A stretch of DNA of 13,428 nucleotides from Bordetella parapertussis (GCA_945863085.1 CAMBCD010000037.1:1-13428), one strand, 5' to 3'; counted from the stretch's first letter, positions 5,459 through 12,592 are shown. Numbers and translations are program-made. The notes: generated by a model not told the origin, from the letters alone.

Positions 5459-6982
5459 TCAGGCATGCACATGCCGCGCCTGTCGCAGTTTGCCGCGCGC
5501 ACCCGCTTTCACATCCGGCCGCGTACCGCTGGCCATGAACGGCAGTTTGCCCTTGGCGCCGCCGGCCTCGTAGTCGCCCGCCACCGCCGCAGCCACCGTC
5601 GACGCATCAGCGCCGGCCGTCGTCAGGAAATCATGCAGGTACCCGCACAATTTCTCCAGCGCGAATTCGTGGGTCTTGCCGGTACGGGCGTACAACCAGT
5701 CGGTGAACTGCATGAAACGGGCAAAGGGCTGGTCGGCGAGCAGCAGCGGCAGTGTGCGATGGAAACGCCCGGAATTGCCGACCAGATCCCAGTACCGCGC
5801 AAAACGCACGATGCGTTGTACCTCATTGAAGTCGAGAGCGTCTGTGGCCAGCACCACATAGGGCGCATCCGGGCTGTAACGCATCGCATGGGCTTCGGTA
5901 TGACGGGCAATCGGCGCGCCGCGCAGGCGTTTCAGGATGCCGACCTGGATTTCATGCGGCCGCAGAGCATGCAGCCGGTCAAAGCCGCGGCCGAAGCTGG
6001 CGAGGTCCTCGCCGGGCAGGCCGGCGATCAGGTCGACATGGATCAGCGCCGGTGACTCATCACGCAGCCAGCGCAGGTTGGTCTCGGCGGCGGCATTGTC
6101 CTGCTTGCGCGAAATGCGCGCCTGCACCGCCTCGTCCCAGGTCTGGATGCCGACTTCAAAATGCAGCCTGCCCTGCGGGAAACGCAGGATCGCGGCTTTG
6201 AGTTTTTCCGGCAGGTGGTCGGGAATCAGCTCAAAATGGATGAACAGGTCATCCGACAGCCGCGCCAGGAAAAATTCGAGTATCGCCAGGCTGGCCGCCA
6301 CCTTCAAGTTGAACGTGCGGTCGACAAAACGGAAATGCCGTGCGCCGCGGTCATAAAGGATTTTTAATTCACCGAGAAAACGTTCGACCTCGAAGGGCCA
6401 GGCGGTTTTGTCCAGCGCAGACAGGCAGAACTCGCATTTGAACGGACAGCCGCGCGAGGCTTCAACGTAAATAAAACGCCGCGCGATGTCTTCATCCGTG
6501 TATTCGCCGTACGGCAGCGCGATCTCGGCCAGCGGCGGCTGTTTGCCGGCATGGATTTTCTGTGCCGGCGCCTTGCCGGCCATGATGTCGGCGCAGAGTT
6601 GCGGAAAGGTCACATCGCCCCAGCCGGTAACCACGTAATCAGCCAGCGTGCAGACGCGCTGTTCATCGGTTTCGTAACTGACTTCAGGACCGCCGACAAC
6701 GATGACAATCTCCGGCGCCACACGTTTGAGGATGGCGATCACGCGCGCGGTTTCCTCGACGTTCCAGATATAGACACCGAAACCGATCAGCCGCGGCGCA
6801 TCCGCCAGCAGGCGTTCGGCAATGTCCGCCGGACGGTCGCCGAGCACGAATTCGCGGATGCGGGTTTCGTCGCGCAAGGCGCCCATGTTGGCGCGCAGGC
6901 AGCGCAGGCCCAGCGCGGCATGTACATACCGGGCGTTAATGGTGGCCAGTGTAATGCGGGTGGTCAGGGTGATTCCAAGCAT
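5459..6982 (-). CDS. B12-binding-type radical SAM protein with DUF4080 C-terminus
   Basis: A 507-aa protein. Residues 10-145 form a Rossmann-like cobalamin-binding-type domain (TINARYVHAALGLRCLR, then LIGFGVYIWNVEETARVIA, VIVVGGPEVSYE, and YVVTGWGDVTFPQL). I see no DxHxxG motif for base-off cobalamin, so B12 binding is uncertain. Residues 170-370 are the radical SAM barrel, with the cluster motif CPFKCEFC (Cys 179, 183, 186), then RFVDRTFNL, HFELIPDHLP, LHFEVGIQTWD and HVDLIAGLPGED. The rest corresponds to DUF4080 (YSPDAPYVVLATDAL, RFARYWDLVGNSGRF). Proteins of this architecture are widespread; their substrate is not known to me, though methyl transfer or tRNA/lipid modification is often suggested. 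It heads a five-gene minus-strand run and is divergent from the 125-aa gene. An in-frame ATG was used as the start. Confidence 0.92.
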   Translation of the reverse strand: MLGITLTTRITLATINARYVHAALGLRCLRANMGALRDETRIREFVLGDRPADIAERLLADAPRLIGFGVYIWNVEETARVIAILKRVAPEIVIVVGGPEVSYETDEQRVCTLADYVVTGWGDVTFPQLCADIMAGKAPAQKIHAGKQPPLAEIALPYGEYTDEDIARRFIYVEASRGCPFKCEFCLSALDKTAWPFEVERFLGELKILYDRGARHFRFVDRTFNLKVAASLAILEFFLARLSDDLFIHFELIPDHLPEKLKAAILRFPQGRLHFEVGIQTWDEAVQARISRKQDNAAAETNLRWLRDESPALIHVDLIAGLPGEDLASFGRGFDRLHALRPHEIQVGILKRLRGAPIARHTEAHAMRYSPDAPYVVLATDALDFNEVQRIVRFARYWDLVGNSGRFHRTLPLLLADQPFARFMQFTDWLYARTGKTHEFALEKLCGYLHDFLTTAGADASTVAAAVAGDYEAGGAKGKLPFMASGTRPDVKAGARGKLRQARHVHA

Positions 6983-7066
6983 GACCTATTATCGCATCGC
7001 AGATGACCGGCCCCGGGCGTTTTTGATACCCTAGCGCCCACACCCACCCTTTACGGAAGCATAGGC
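6983..7066. promoter_or_regulatory. Divergent promoter region between two operons
   Basis: This 84-bp gap separates the start codons of the minus-strand radical SAM operon and the plus-strand 125-aa/Nudix pair, so both promoters should lie here or overlap the genes. GATAAT on the minus strand (7000-6990 region) is a possible -10 element for the radical SAM gene, with a very short leader. I cannot assign a confident -35 box for either direction. Confidence 0.35.
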
Positions 7067-7444
7067 ATGGCACAACGACCCGATCAAGGCGCACCCGATA
7101 CCAAAATGGACGCCACCGCGCTGTACCGCGAGGACATCGTCACTGACCGCAAGGTCGGCACCATCCGCCGCATGACACCGCTCAAAAGCGACGGCACGGA
7201 TGACGCCACGCGCCCGACTTTGTACGTCGGCGAAGCGCAGATCATGACCAATGCCGGACCGCTGCCGATCAATTTTGAAATCGAAGCACCGACCCTCGGC
7301 GAAGCCGTGGAAAAATTCGGCGACGCCGCCAAGGAAGCCGTCGAACGCACCGTGCGCGAACTGCAGGAACTGCGCCGCCAGCAGGCCTCTTCCATCGTCG
7401 TGCCCGGCATGGGCAACCCCGGCGGCAAGATCCAGATCCCGTGA
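7067..7444 (+). CDS. Conserved small cytoplasmic protein of unknown function
   Basis: A 125-aa soluble protein. Its middle has a strand-rich domain (ALYREDIVTDRKVGTIRRMT, RPTLYVGEAQIMTNAGPLPI, NFEIEAPTLGEAVEKFGDAA). A charged helix follows (AVERTVRELQELRRQQASS) and a Gly-rich tail (IVVPGMGNPGGKIQIP). The sequence style is familiar from conserved betaproteobacterial hypothetical proteins, but I know no function. The ATG follows a GGAAG-type ribosome site by 7 bases. Its TGA overlaps the GTG start of the Nudix gene by 4 bp (GTGA), implying coupled translation and perhaps related roles. The helix and the repeated EAVEKF/AVERTV pattern suggest self-association. No signal peptide or cofactor motif is visible. 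Confidence 0.8.
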   Translation: MAQRPDQGAPDTKMDATALYREDIVTDRKVGTIRRMTPLKSDGTDDATRPTLYVGEAQIMTNAGPLPINFEIEAPTLGEAVEKFGDAAKEAVERTVRELQELRRQQASSIVVPGMGNPGGKIQIP

Positions 7445-7863
7445 CCGCAGCCAAGGTCGTCGTCCGTTCTGCCGGCGTCGTCATCGCACGAAAGCGCAGT
7501 GGCGACTGGCGGCTGCTGGTGCTGCGCGCCGCGAAAAACTGGGATTTCCCCAAAGGCCTGATGGAAGAAGGCGAGGATCCGCACGAGGCAGCGCGGCGCG
7601 AAGCCACCGAGGGCACGGGGATTTCCGACCTCGCCTTCGATTCGGCCGAGTCGCACAAGGAAACCATCGCCTACGGCACCGGCGAAATCGCACGTTACTA
7701 CCTCGCCATCACCACCACCGACGAAGTGAAGCTGCCGATCGTGCATGAACTCGGCCGGCCCGCTTACGATGAATGGCGCTGGGTGACTTTCGACGAAGCC
7801 GAGGATGTACTCCCGCCGCGGCTGACTGCCGTGCTGGGCTGGGTGCGCGCTACGCTGGACTGA
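7441..7863 (+). CDS. Nudix hydrolase with an altered Nudix box
   Basis: A 140-aa single-domain Nudix protein. Nudix enzymes cleave nucleoside diphosphates linked to another group; the AGVVIARKRSGDWRLLVLRA and NWDFPKG starts resemble diadenosine polyphosphate or general NDP-X hydrolases. The box begins at Gly39 and reads GLMEEGEDPHEAARREATEGTGI. Against GX5EX7REUXEEXGU, it has G39, E45, R53, E54 and E57, but Gly58 stands where the last catalytic Glu belongs. Since that Glu helps bind Mg2+ in MutT-type enzymes, activity may be reduced, altered or lost. The rest of the fold is intact to the C-terminal WRWVTFDEAEDVLPPRL and helix. The start is the GTG that overlaps the preceding gene's stop; no other start lies ahead of the first strand. 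An intrinsic terminator follows 5 bp after the stop. Confidence 0.9.
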   Translation: MTAAKVVVRSAGVVIARKRSGDWRLLVLRAAKNWDFPKGLMEEGEDPHEAARREATEGTGISDLAFDSAESHKETIAYGTGEIARYYLAITTTDEVKLPIVHELGRPAYDEWRWVTFDEAEDVLPPRLTAVLGWVRATLD

Positions 7864-7868
7864 CGATA

Positions 7869-7896
7869 AAAAATGCGCCGCGAACGGCGCATTTTT
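7869..7896 (+). terminator. Intrinsic terminator after the Nudix gene
   Basis: A perfect 12-bp stem (AAAAATGCGCCG, 7869-7880, with its complement at 7885-7896) surrounds a CGAA loop and ends in a TTTTT tract. The A-run on the left makes it usable from the minus strand as well, although the converging gene ends 130 bp further on. Confidence 0.9.
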
Positions 7897-7918
7897 ACCA
7901 ACCCGATCTCCTCAATTC

Positions 7919-8004
7919 CGTCATGCCGGCGGAAGCCGGCATCCAGTAAATAGATAATTTTTAGCCCCGCACTTCCCTGGACCCCGGCTTCCGCCGGGGT
8001 GACG
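7919..8004. repeat. REP-like palindrome pair in head-to-head orientation
   Basis: Two 28-bp copies (7919-7946 and 7977-8004) are inverted relative to each other across a 30-bp spacer. Each contains its own hairpin with a GGAA or TTCC loop: TGCCGGC/GCCGGCA on the left and ACCCCGGC/GCCGGGGT on the right. Where the copies differ, the paired base differs too, so both stems stay perfect. This is the form of REP/BIME-type extragenic palindromes, known to occur between convergent genes in many proteobacteria, and it lies between the convergent Nudix and CocE genes. Confidence 0.75.
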
Positions 8005-8028
8005 GGTTATTTTTTGGTACCGCGCGCT

Positions 8029-9738
8029 TCAACGTCCCCGTTTTGCCGGGATAATCGGCAACATCAAATACGACGCCGTTTTCCCTCCGGCATACACCGT
8101 ATTCACCGCACCGGCGTTGTAATCCCCGTGATAGTGGGTGTACGGCGCGCTGCCCTGGCCGTCGCGCGGCTGAATGTCGACCCGGAGCTGATGGCCCTTT
8201 TTGAACACCATGCTGGTCGGCCACACTTCGACGCGGCATTCGACAACCTCATTGCGCTTCAGCCACAGGCGCTCGTCATGGGCGTGATACGGACGATAAG
8301 GCAGTGATTTTTTCGGATCCAGCTTGCGGTGTGATGCGCGCAGCCAGCCCTTGGTGACGCAGGGAATCGGCTGGCTGTGCTGGCCGACCTCGCAGACGTC
8401 ATGGCCGTGGGCATCGATGTTGCGGATGGTGACAAAAATATCCATGTCCTCCGAGGTGCTCGACACCCACAGGTTCAGAACCAGCGGACCGGTGACCTCG
8501 GTGTCTTCCGCCATCGGCGGCGTCACGAAGGACACTCCGGTGCGCCCGACATTGCCGTGGGTGGTCGACAGCGATGAGCCGCCGGCGACACCCGCGCTGG
8601 TCACACCACTCGGCGTGTACGACAGTTTTGACGCAAGCTTGGGCGCCGACTTCGCGAGCATGCCCTCCACTTCATCGGGTCCACCCGGCGTTTTGCGCTC
8701 GGGCTTCAGATACAACTTGGTCCATTTTGTACGCTTCAGCGGCCATTCGTTCTCGCTGCGGAAGGCATATGGTTTTTTGCTGCCGCCGGTGCGGATCTCG
8801 AGTTTGACCGGAGGCTCATCCATGATGCCGGTGTCGATATCCTTCAGCCAGTAATCGAACCAGCGCAGCTGATCCATGCGCCCTTCCTCGGCATGGAAGG
8901 GATGGAAATGGCTGCCGGTGTGGATACGCAGTTTTTTATGTTTCGACGCGGCGTTCATGAAACCTTCGGTGTTGCCGCGCAGGTGCATCGAAAAACCGCC
9001 CCAGTTGCCGACGCTGTACACCGGCACCTTGATCTGGTCCCAGCGTGCGCTGCTCAGACGCCAGTATTCGGAATCCAGATCGTTGCGCATGAACTGCCAC
9101 ATCATGTCGTTGTGGAAGGCATCGGGGTTGTAGCTGCGCGGTTTGCCGAGTAATTGATGTGCGGTATGCGTCAGCCACCAGTTGCCGATGAAACCCAGCG
9201 CAAAAATGCCGCCGTGATAGGCCTGGTCGCGGTACTGGTCGGCGCGGCCCTCCCAGGGCATGATGGCCTTCAGCGAAGGCGGCTGCTGATTGGCGGCCCG
9301 CCATTGTGACGAAGCATGATAGGAAATTCCGAGCATGCCGATCTTGCCGTTACACCAGTCGCGTTTGGCGAGCCATTCGATCGCATCATAGGTATCCAGC
9401 CCTTCCTGGAAGGAGCTCGGGTCCGACTTGCCCGGCGACTTTCCCGAACCGCGCATGTCGACCCGTACGCAGGCATAACCGCGCGGGCACCACCACTCGG
9501 GATTGGCGGTCTCCCAGTTCATGTGGGGATTCGCCTTTTCCTCGAGGTCCGCCGGTGGAATCCATAACTTGTCCTTCTGGTACGGCCCGGCATTGAGGAT
9601 CACCGGCACGCTCTCGCGGAAATTCGGGCGGAACACGTCGGCGTAAATGATGGAGCCGTCGCGCAGCGGAATCTGCACATCCTTCTCGATGATGAGTTTC
9701 ATTCTGCGGGGTTGCGAGACTTTTTTCGGACGCTTCAT
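8029..9738 (-). CDS. CocE/NonD family alpha/beta hydrolase (S15-type acyl hydrolase)
   Basis: A 569-aa protein with the two-domain CocE/X-Pro dipeptidyl-peptidase layout: an alpha/beta hydrolase domain (about residues 15-330) and a C-terminal jelly-roll domain (about 370-560). Members hydrolyse esters or amides; the substrate here is unknown. Landmarks are VQIPLRDGSIIYADVFRP near the start, ACVRVDMRGSGKS, and the nucleophile elbow GMLGISYHASSQW with Ser about 139. The later segment HTGSHFHPFHAEEGRM carries the likely catalytic His. At the usual GGWYD acid site the sequence is VPVYSVGNWGGFSMH, without the Asp. C-terminal markers are TGPLVLNLWVSS and HQLRVDIQPRD. No signal peptide is evident. 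I chose the ATG at 9738-9736 because AAAGGGAG lies upstream at a usable distance; an ATG at 9783 lacks such a site. It follows the Bug gene on the same strand, 146 bp apart. Confidence 0.9.
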   Translation of the reverse strand: MKRPKKVSQPRRMKLIIEKDVQIPLRDGSIIYADVFRPNFRESVPVILNAGPYQKDKLWIPPADLEEKANPHMNWETANPEWWCPRGYACVRVDMRGSGKSPGKSDPSSFQEGLDTYDAIEWLAKRDWCNGKIGMLGISYHASSQWRAANQQPPSLKAIMPWEGRADQYRDQAYHGGIFALGFIGNWWLTHTAHQLLGKPRSYNPDAFHNDMMWQFMRNDLDSEYWRLSSARWDQIKVPVYSVGNWGGFSMHLRGNTEGFMNAASKHKKLRIHTGSHFHPFHAEEGRMDQLRWFDYWLKDIDTGIMDEPPVKLEIRTGGSKKPYAFRSENEWPLKRTKWTKLYLKPERKTPGGPDEVEGMLAKSAPKLASKLSYTPSGVTSAGVAGGSSLSTTHGNVGRTGVSFVTPPMAEDTEVTGPLVLNLWVSSTSEDMDIFVTIRNIDAHGHDVCEVGQHSQPIPCVTKGWLRASHRKLDPKKSLPYRPYHAHDERLWLKRNEVVECRVEVWPTSMVFKKGHQLRVDIQPRDGQGSAPYTHYHGDYNAGAVNTVYAGGKTASYLMLPIIPAKRGR

Positions 9739-9827
9739 GAATACAAAACTCCCTTTCCGTAAACCATTGATCAATAAATTCAAACCACCATCAATGCGCC
9801 GGTGATCTGGCGACGTAAATTAGTGTC

Positions 9828-9892
9828 GTAACTTGTATGAGTGACTTGTTTGCGTGACTCATTTGCGTAACTTATTTGGGTAACTTATTCAG
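9828..9892. repeat. Tandem array of five 13-bp units
   Basis: Five gap-free 13-bp units run from 9828 to 9892: GTAACTTGTATGA, GTGACTTGTTTGC, GTGACTCATTTGC, GTAACTTATTTGG and GTAACTTATTCAG. A sixth, weak unit may precede them (9815-9827). The last unit contains the TAA stop of the Bug receptor gene (9887-9885). The array fills about half of the gap to the CocE gene. It might be a protein-binding array, an old slippage product, or part of a mobile-element end; nothing in the sequence decides this. Confidence 0.7.
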
Positions 9893-10862
9893 GAGTCACT
9901 CCGGCAGCCTGCGCCACTTTTTTCCACTTCTCGATCTCGGTACGGTTGTAGCGGTCATATTCTTCCGGTGAATTGCCCACCGGTATCGCACCCTGGCTGG
10001 ACAGTCCGGAACGCACTGCAGGATCCTGCAAGGCCTTGACCACGGCCGCATTCAGCCGGTCGATGACCGGCTTGGGCGTCTTTGCCGGTGCAAGCATGCC
10101 GAATCCGCTGGACACCAGAAAATCCTTGTAGCCCTGCTCGATCATGGTCGGCACCTCGGGGGCAACCGGCGAACGGGTTGCGGTGGCCTGCGCAATCATG
10201 CGCAGCCTGCCGCCGCGGACATACTCGATAAAAGCGGGCATGGCGGCAAAAATCATGTGCGCCTGGCCAGCCACCACATCCACTGTCGCCGGGCCGACCC
10301 CCTTGTAGGGCACATGCAGCATTTTCAGATTTGCTGCCGACGCCAGCATCTCAATGGCGAGGTGCGTGGAGGTGCCGCGGCCCGGAGTGGCATAAGCAAG
10401 CTCGCCTGGACGGGATCTGGCCAGCGCGACCAGTTGCCGGATGTTGTGCACCGGCAGCGAGGGATGGACCACCAGCGCATTGGGAACATCAGCAATCAAT
10501 GTCACCGGCATAAAATCCGTGATCGAATCATAGGGCAGCGATTTGCGCACCGCCGGGTTGATCACATGGGCGGTCGATACCATCACAACGGTGTATCCGT
10601 CGGGCGGGGCCTTGGCGGCAAGGTTGGTGCCCAGCGTGCTGCCTGCGCCACCGCGGTTGTCGATCAGGACCTGCTGGCCGAAATCCTGCGACATTTTTGG
10701 CGCGATGAACCGCGCAATGATGTCGGTGTTGCCTCCGGGCGCGAACGGCACCACGATGCGAACCGGTTTGGACGGCCAGGCCTGCGCGCGAACCGCCATC
10801 GACGGCAGGGCCATCACGCACACCAGCAACACCATTACTGTACGGCAATGAAAATTTTGCAT
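9885..10862 (-). CDS. Bug/TctC-family periplasmic solute-binding receptor
   Basis: A 325-aa protein of the usual Bug length. A Sec signal peptide covers residues 1-27 (ending SMAVRAQA). The mature start is WPSKPVRIVVPFAPGGNTDI, the family's standard opening. Other family marks are DFGQQVLIDNRGGAGSTLG (first ligand loop), PPDGYTVVMVSTAHVINPAV, YATPGRGTSTHLAIEMLA, VPYKGVGPATVDVVAGQ and the C-terminal NRTEIEKWKKVAQAAGV. Bug receptors bind carboxylated small molecules in the periplasm, some delivering them to the TctAB permease. No permease gene is near, which is usual for the many stand-alone Bug genes of Burkholderiales. A strong GAAGGAGG ribosome site precedes the ATG. The divergent LysR gene probably controls it. 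A small hairpin (CCCGGC 10885-10890 with GCCGGG 10905-10910) lies in the leader. Ligand identity cannot be read from the sequence. Confidence 0.95.
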   Translation of the reverse strand: MQNFHCRTVMVLLVCVMALPSMAVRAQAWPSKPVRIVVPFAPGGNTDIIARFIAPKMSQDFGQQVLIDNRGGAGSTLGTNLAAKAPPDGYTVVMVSTAHVINPAVRKSLPYDSITDFMPVTLIADVPNALVVHPSLPVHNIRQLVALARSRPGELAYATPGRGTSTHLAIEMLASAANLKMLHVPYKGVGPATVDVVAGQAHMIFAAMPAFIEYVRGGRLRMIAQATATRSPVAPEVPTMIEQGYKDFLVSSGFGMLAPAKTPKPVIDRLNAAVVKALQDPAVRSGLSSQGAIPVGNSPEEYDRYNRTEIEKWKKVAQAAGVTPE

Positions 10863-10932
10863 GTTTTCCTCCTTCAGGGATAAGCCCGGCTTTTTATGGT
10901 CATCGCCGGGTCGGGACCGGTCTTCAGGCCAT

Positions 10933-10963
10933 TTGAACAGGATTTTGTGTCCGCCGCTATAAT
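10933..10963 (+). promoter_or_regulatory. Candidate sigma-70 promoter for the LysR gene, with a dyad over the -10
   Basis: TTGAAC (10933-10938) and a consensus TATAAT (10958-10963) are separated by 19 bp, slightly long. TAAT (10960-10963) and ATTA (10972-10975) form a short dyad that includes a T-N11-A spacing (T10963 to A10975), as in LysR-type operators. A regulator bound here could repress its own gene and control the divergent receptor. The operator reading is tentative. Confidence 0.5.
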
Positions 10964-11001
10964 CGGTCTATATTAAAAATCTGATGACTGTTATCGACGG
11001 C

Positions 11002-11913
11002 ATGAATATCCAGGAGCTCGACTTCCGTTTGCTGCAGTGCTTCGCAACCCTGCTGACCGAGCGCAGCGTGTCCCGGGCCGCTGCGCAGCTTGATCTGTCA
11101 CAACCGGCAATGAGCCACGCACTGGGCCGCCTGCGACGCCTGTTTGATGATCCGCTGCTGCTCAAAGGCCATGGCCACATGACGCCGACCGCGCGCGCAC
11201 TGGAACTCGAAACTGAAGTGCGCGCCTTGCTCGCCGGTGCCGAACGGCTGCTGAGCCGGCCCACCGAATTTGTACCGGCGACGACGCGCAGCCGGTTTGT
11301 GGTGATGACCCCCGAGTTCGTCGAGTACCTGCTTGCACCGCCGCTGGTCGCACATCTCGAGGCCCACTCACCCGGCGTCGACATCGCATTCCGCACTTCG
11401 GATCCGGAACACGCGCCAGACTGGTTCGAAAGCGGCGAAATCGACATCCGCCTCGGCTGGCTGCCGGATCCTCCGCCGCTGCTGCGGGTCAAGCTGCTGT
11501 TCCGCGACCCGCTGGTGTGTATTGCCCGCCGCAACCACCCGCGCCTCAAAAGCCGCATCAGCGCCGAACAGTACCTGGAGGCCGCTCATGTCCGCGTCGA
11601 AGGGCCGCGCACCCGCGTGTCCACAGGGGCGGTGGATGCCGCAGTGGCGGCTCTCGGCGGTCGCTTGCGTGTTGCGCTGCAGGTTCAGAATGTGTTCGCG
11701 CTGGCCAATGCGGTTGCAGGGACAAATCTGATTTCCACCATGCCGGAACGCCTGGCGCGCGTCATGGCAAGCCACCATCCCTTGCAGATACTGCCACTGC
11801 CGCTGGATGTGCCTGACGTCCGCATTGCGATGTACTGGCATGAGCGCACCCACAAACAACCCGCGCAGCGCTGGTTCCGGCAATTGCTCGCAGAAACCGC
11901 GAAAGACCTGTAA
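11002..11913 (+). CDS. LysR-family transcriptional regulator
   Basis: A 303-aa regulator of standard LysR length. Residues 1-65 form the winged helix-turn-helix: MNIQELDFRLLQCFATLLTE, then RSVSRAAAQLDLSQPAMSHA, then RLRRLFDDPLLLKGHG. The MTPTARALELE linker helix follows. The remainder (about residues 85-295) is the two-lobed effector-binding domain, with IAFRTSDPEHAPDWFESGEI, DIRLGWLPDPPPL and FRDPLVCIARRNHP. The sequence style is close to the NodD/LeuO-like branch. An ATG 18 bp upstream (10984) is also in frame; I prefer 11002 because family members usually begin five or six residues before the LD-RLL helix. Neither start has a good ribosome site. It is divergent from the Bug receptor gene, the classic LysR/target arrangement, so control of that gene by a bound ligand is the likely job. 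The ligand is unknown. Confidence 0.92.
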   Translation: MNIQELDFRLLQCFATLLTERSVSRAAAQLDLSQPAMSHALGRLRRLFDDPLLLKGHGHMTPTARALELETEVRALLAGAERLLSRPTEFVPATTRSRFVVMTPEFVEYLLAPPLVAHLEAHSPGVDIAFRTSDPEHAPDWFESGEIDIRLGWLPDPPPLLRVKLLFRDPLVCIARRNHPRLKSRISAEQYLEAAHVRVEGPRTRVSTGAVDAAVAALGGRLRVALQVQNVFALANAVAGTNLISTMPERLARVMASHHPLQILPLPLDVPDVRIAMYWHERTHKQPAQRWFRQLLAETAKDL

Positions 11914-12017
11914 CGCGTGCCTGGCACCGGTTCCTGACCGACATTTGCGCTGCGTCAAGTCTGAGCCTGATTCCCGGTGTTAGCGTGTATCCAGACACCA
12001 ACTACGCGGAGAATCAC

Positions 12018-12509
12018 ATGATCAGGGAAGTCAGCGGCGACATATTGCTCAGCAAAGCGCAGGTCATTGCCCACGGAGTATCCCCCAATGACCCATTCCA
12101 CAGCGGGCTCGCACTGCAACTGCGTGAGCGCTGGCCGGCGATGTACAAGGATTTCCGCCACTACTGCCAGACACAGCATCCCAAACCCGGCACCTTGTGG
12201 GCATGGATGGGCGCTGACGGCACCCGCGTCGTCAGCCTGTTCACCCAGGACGGCGCGGAGGGTCACCACGGCGGCAGCTCCGGCCCCGCCACAGTGCAAC
12301 ATACCGGACACGCGCTGCGCGAACTGCACAAACTCGCCGTCGCGGAAAAATTCACCAGCATCGCCCTGCCACGGCTGGCCACCGGTGTCGGCAGATTGGC
12401 ATGGAATGACGTGGCGCCGCTGATCAAACAACATCTGGACGCGCTGGCCATCCCGGTGCTGGTCTATGCCACTTACCACACGGGACAGCAGGCCGACGAA
12501 GGCCTCTGA
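12018..12509 (+). CDS. Stand-alone macro-domain protein (ADP-ribose-binding fold)
   Basis: A 163-aa protein that is essentially one macro domain. The opening MIREVSGDILLSKAQVIAHG corresponds to the first strand and the adenine-side GDI motif. VSPNDPFHSGLALQLRERWP replaces the common VNAAN-GGG segment. KPGTLWAW and RVVSLFTQDG are the central strands, and IALPRLATGVGRLAWNDVAP is the second phosphate loop. The overall pattern is closer to DarG/TARG1-type macro domains than to YmdB, so removal of ADP-ribose from a target is a reasonable guess. No ADP-ribosyltransferase toxin gene is next to it in the window. I chose the ATG at 12018 because GGAG lies 8 bases ahead; an ATG at 11985 adds 11 residues that do not fit the fold. 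Confidence 0.85.
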   Translation: MIREVSGDILLSKAQVIAHGVSPNDPFHSGLALQLRERWPAMYKDFRHYCQTQHPKPGTLWAWMGADGTRVVSLFTQDGAEGHHGGSSGPATVQHTGHALRELHKLAVAEKFTSIALPRLATGVGRLAWNDVAPLIKQHLDALAIPVLVYATYHTGQQADEGL

Positions 12510-12519
12510 TCCGCCCCCC

Positions 12520-12540
12520 CTGCGCGGGCGCACCGCGCAG
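12520..12540. terminator. GC-rich hairpin between the macro and NIPSNAP genes
   Basis: CTGCGCGG (12520-12527) and CCGCGCAG (12533-12540) form a perfect 8-bp stem around a 5-nt loop, 11 bp after the macro-domain gene's stop. No T-tract follows, so it may only attenuate transcription or protect an mRNA end. TAAACT (12547-12552) just after it could be a -10 element for the NIPSNAP gene, without a clear -35. Confidence 0.4.
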
Positions 12541-12592
12541 CCTCTGGTAAACTCGCCGCTCCACAAAAAGCGCTGATCATCCGGAGGAAACC

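Noticed and set aside
5090..6055. Plus-strand frame of 321 aa
   Set aside because: It is antisense to the DUF2237 and radical SAM genes, both of which match known families.
9765..9796. Palindromes ATTGATCAAT and CATTGA/TCAATG upstream of the CocE gene
   Set aside because: They are short and AT-rich with no nearby promoter I can place; too weak to call an operator.
9828..9892. CRISPR array
   Set aside because: Units are directly joined without spacers, are only 13 bp long, and no cas gene is present.
11368..11958. Minus-strand frame of 196 aa
   Set aside because: It lies antisense to the LysR gene and has no recognisable domain.
12018..12509. DarTG-type toxin-antitoxin module
   Set aside because: The macro domain is DarG-like, but no DarT-like ADP-ribosyltransferase is encoded on either side in the window.
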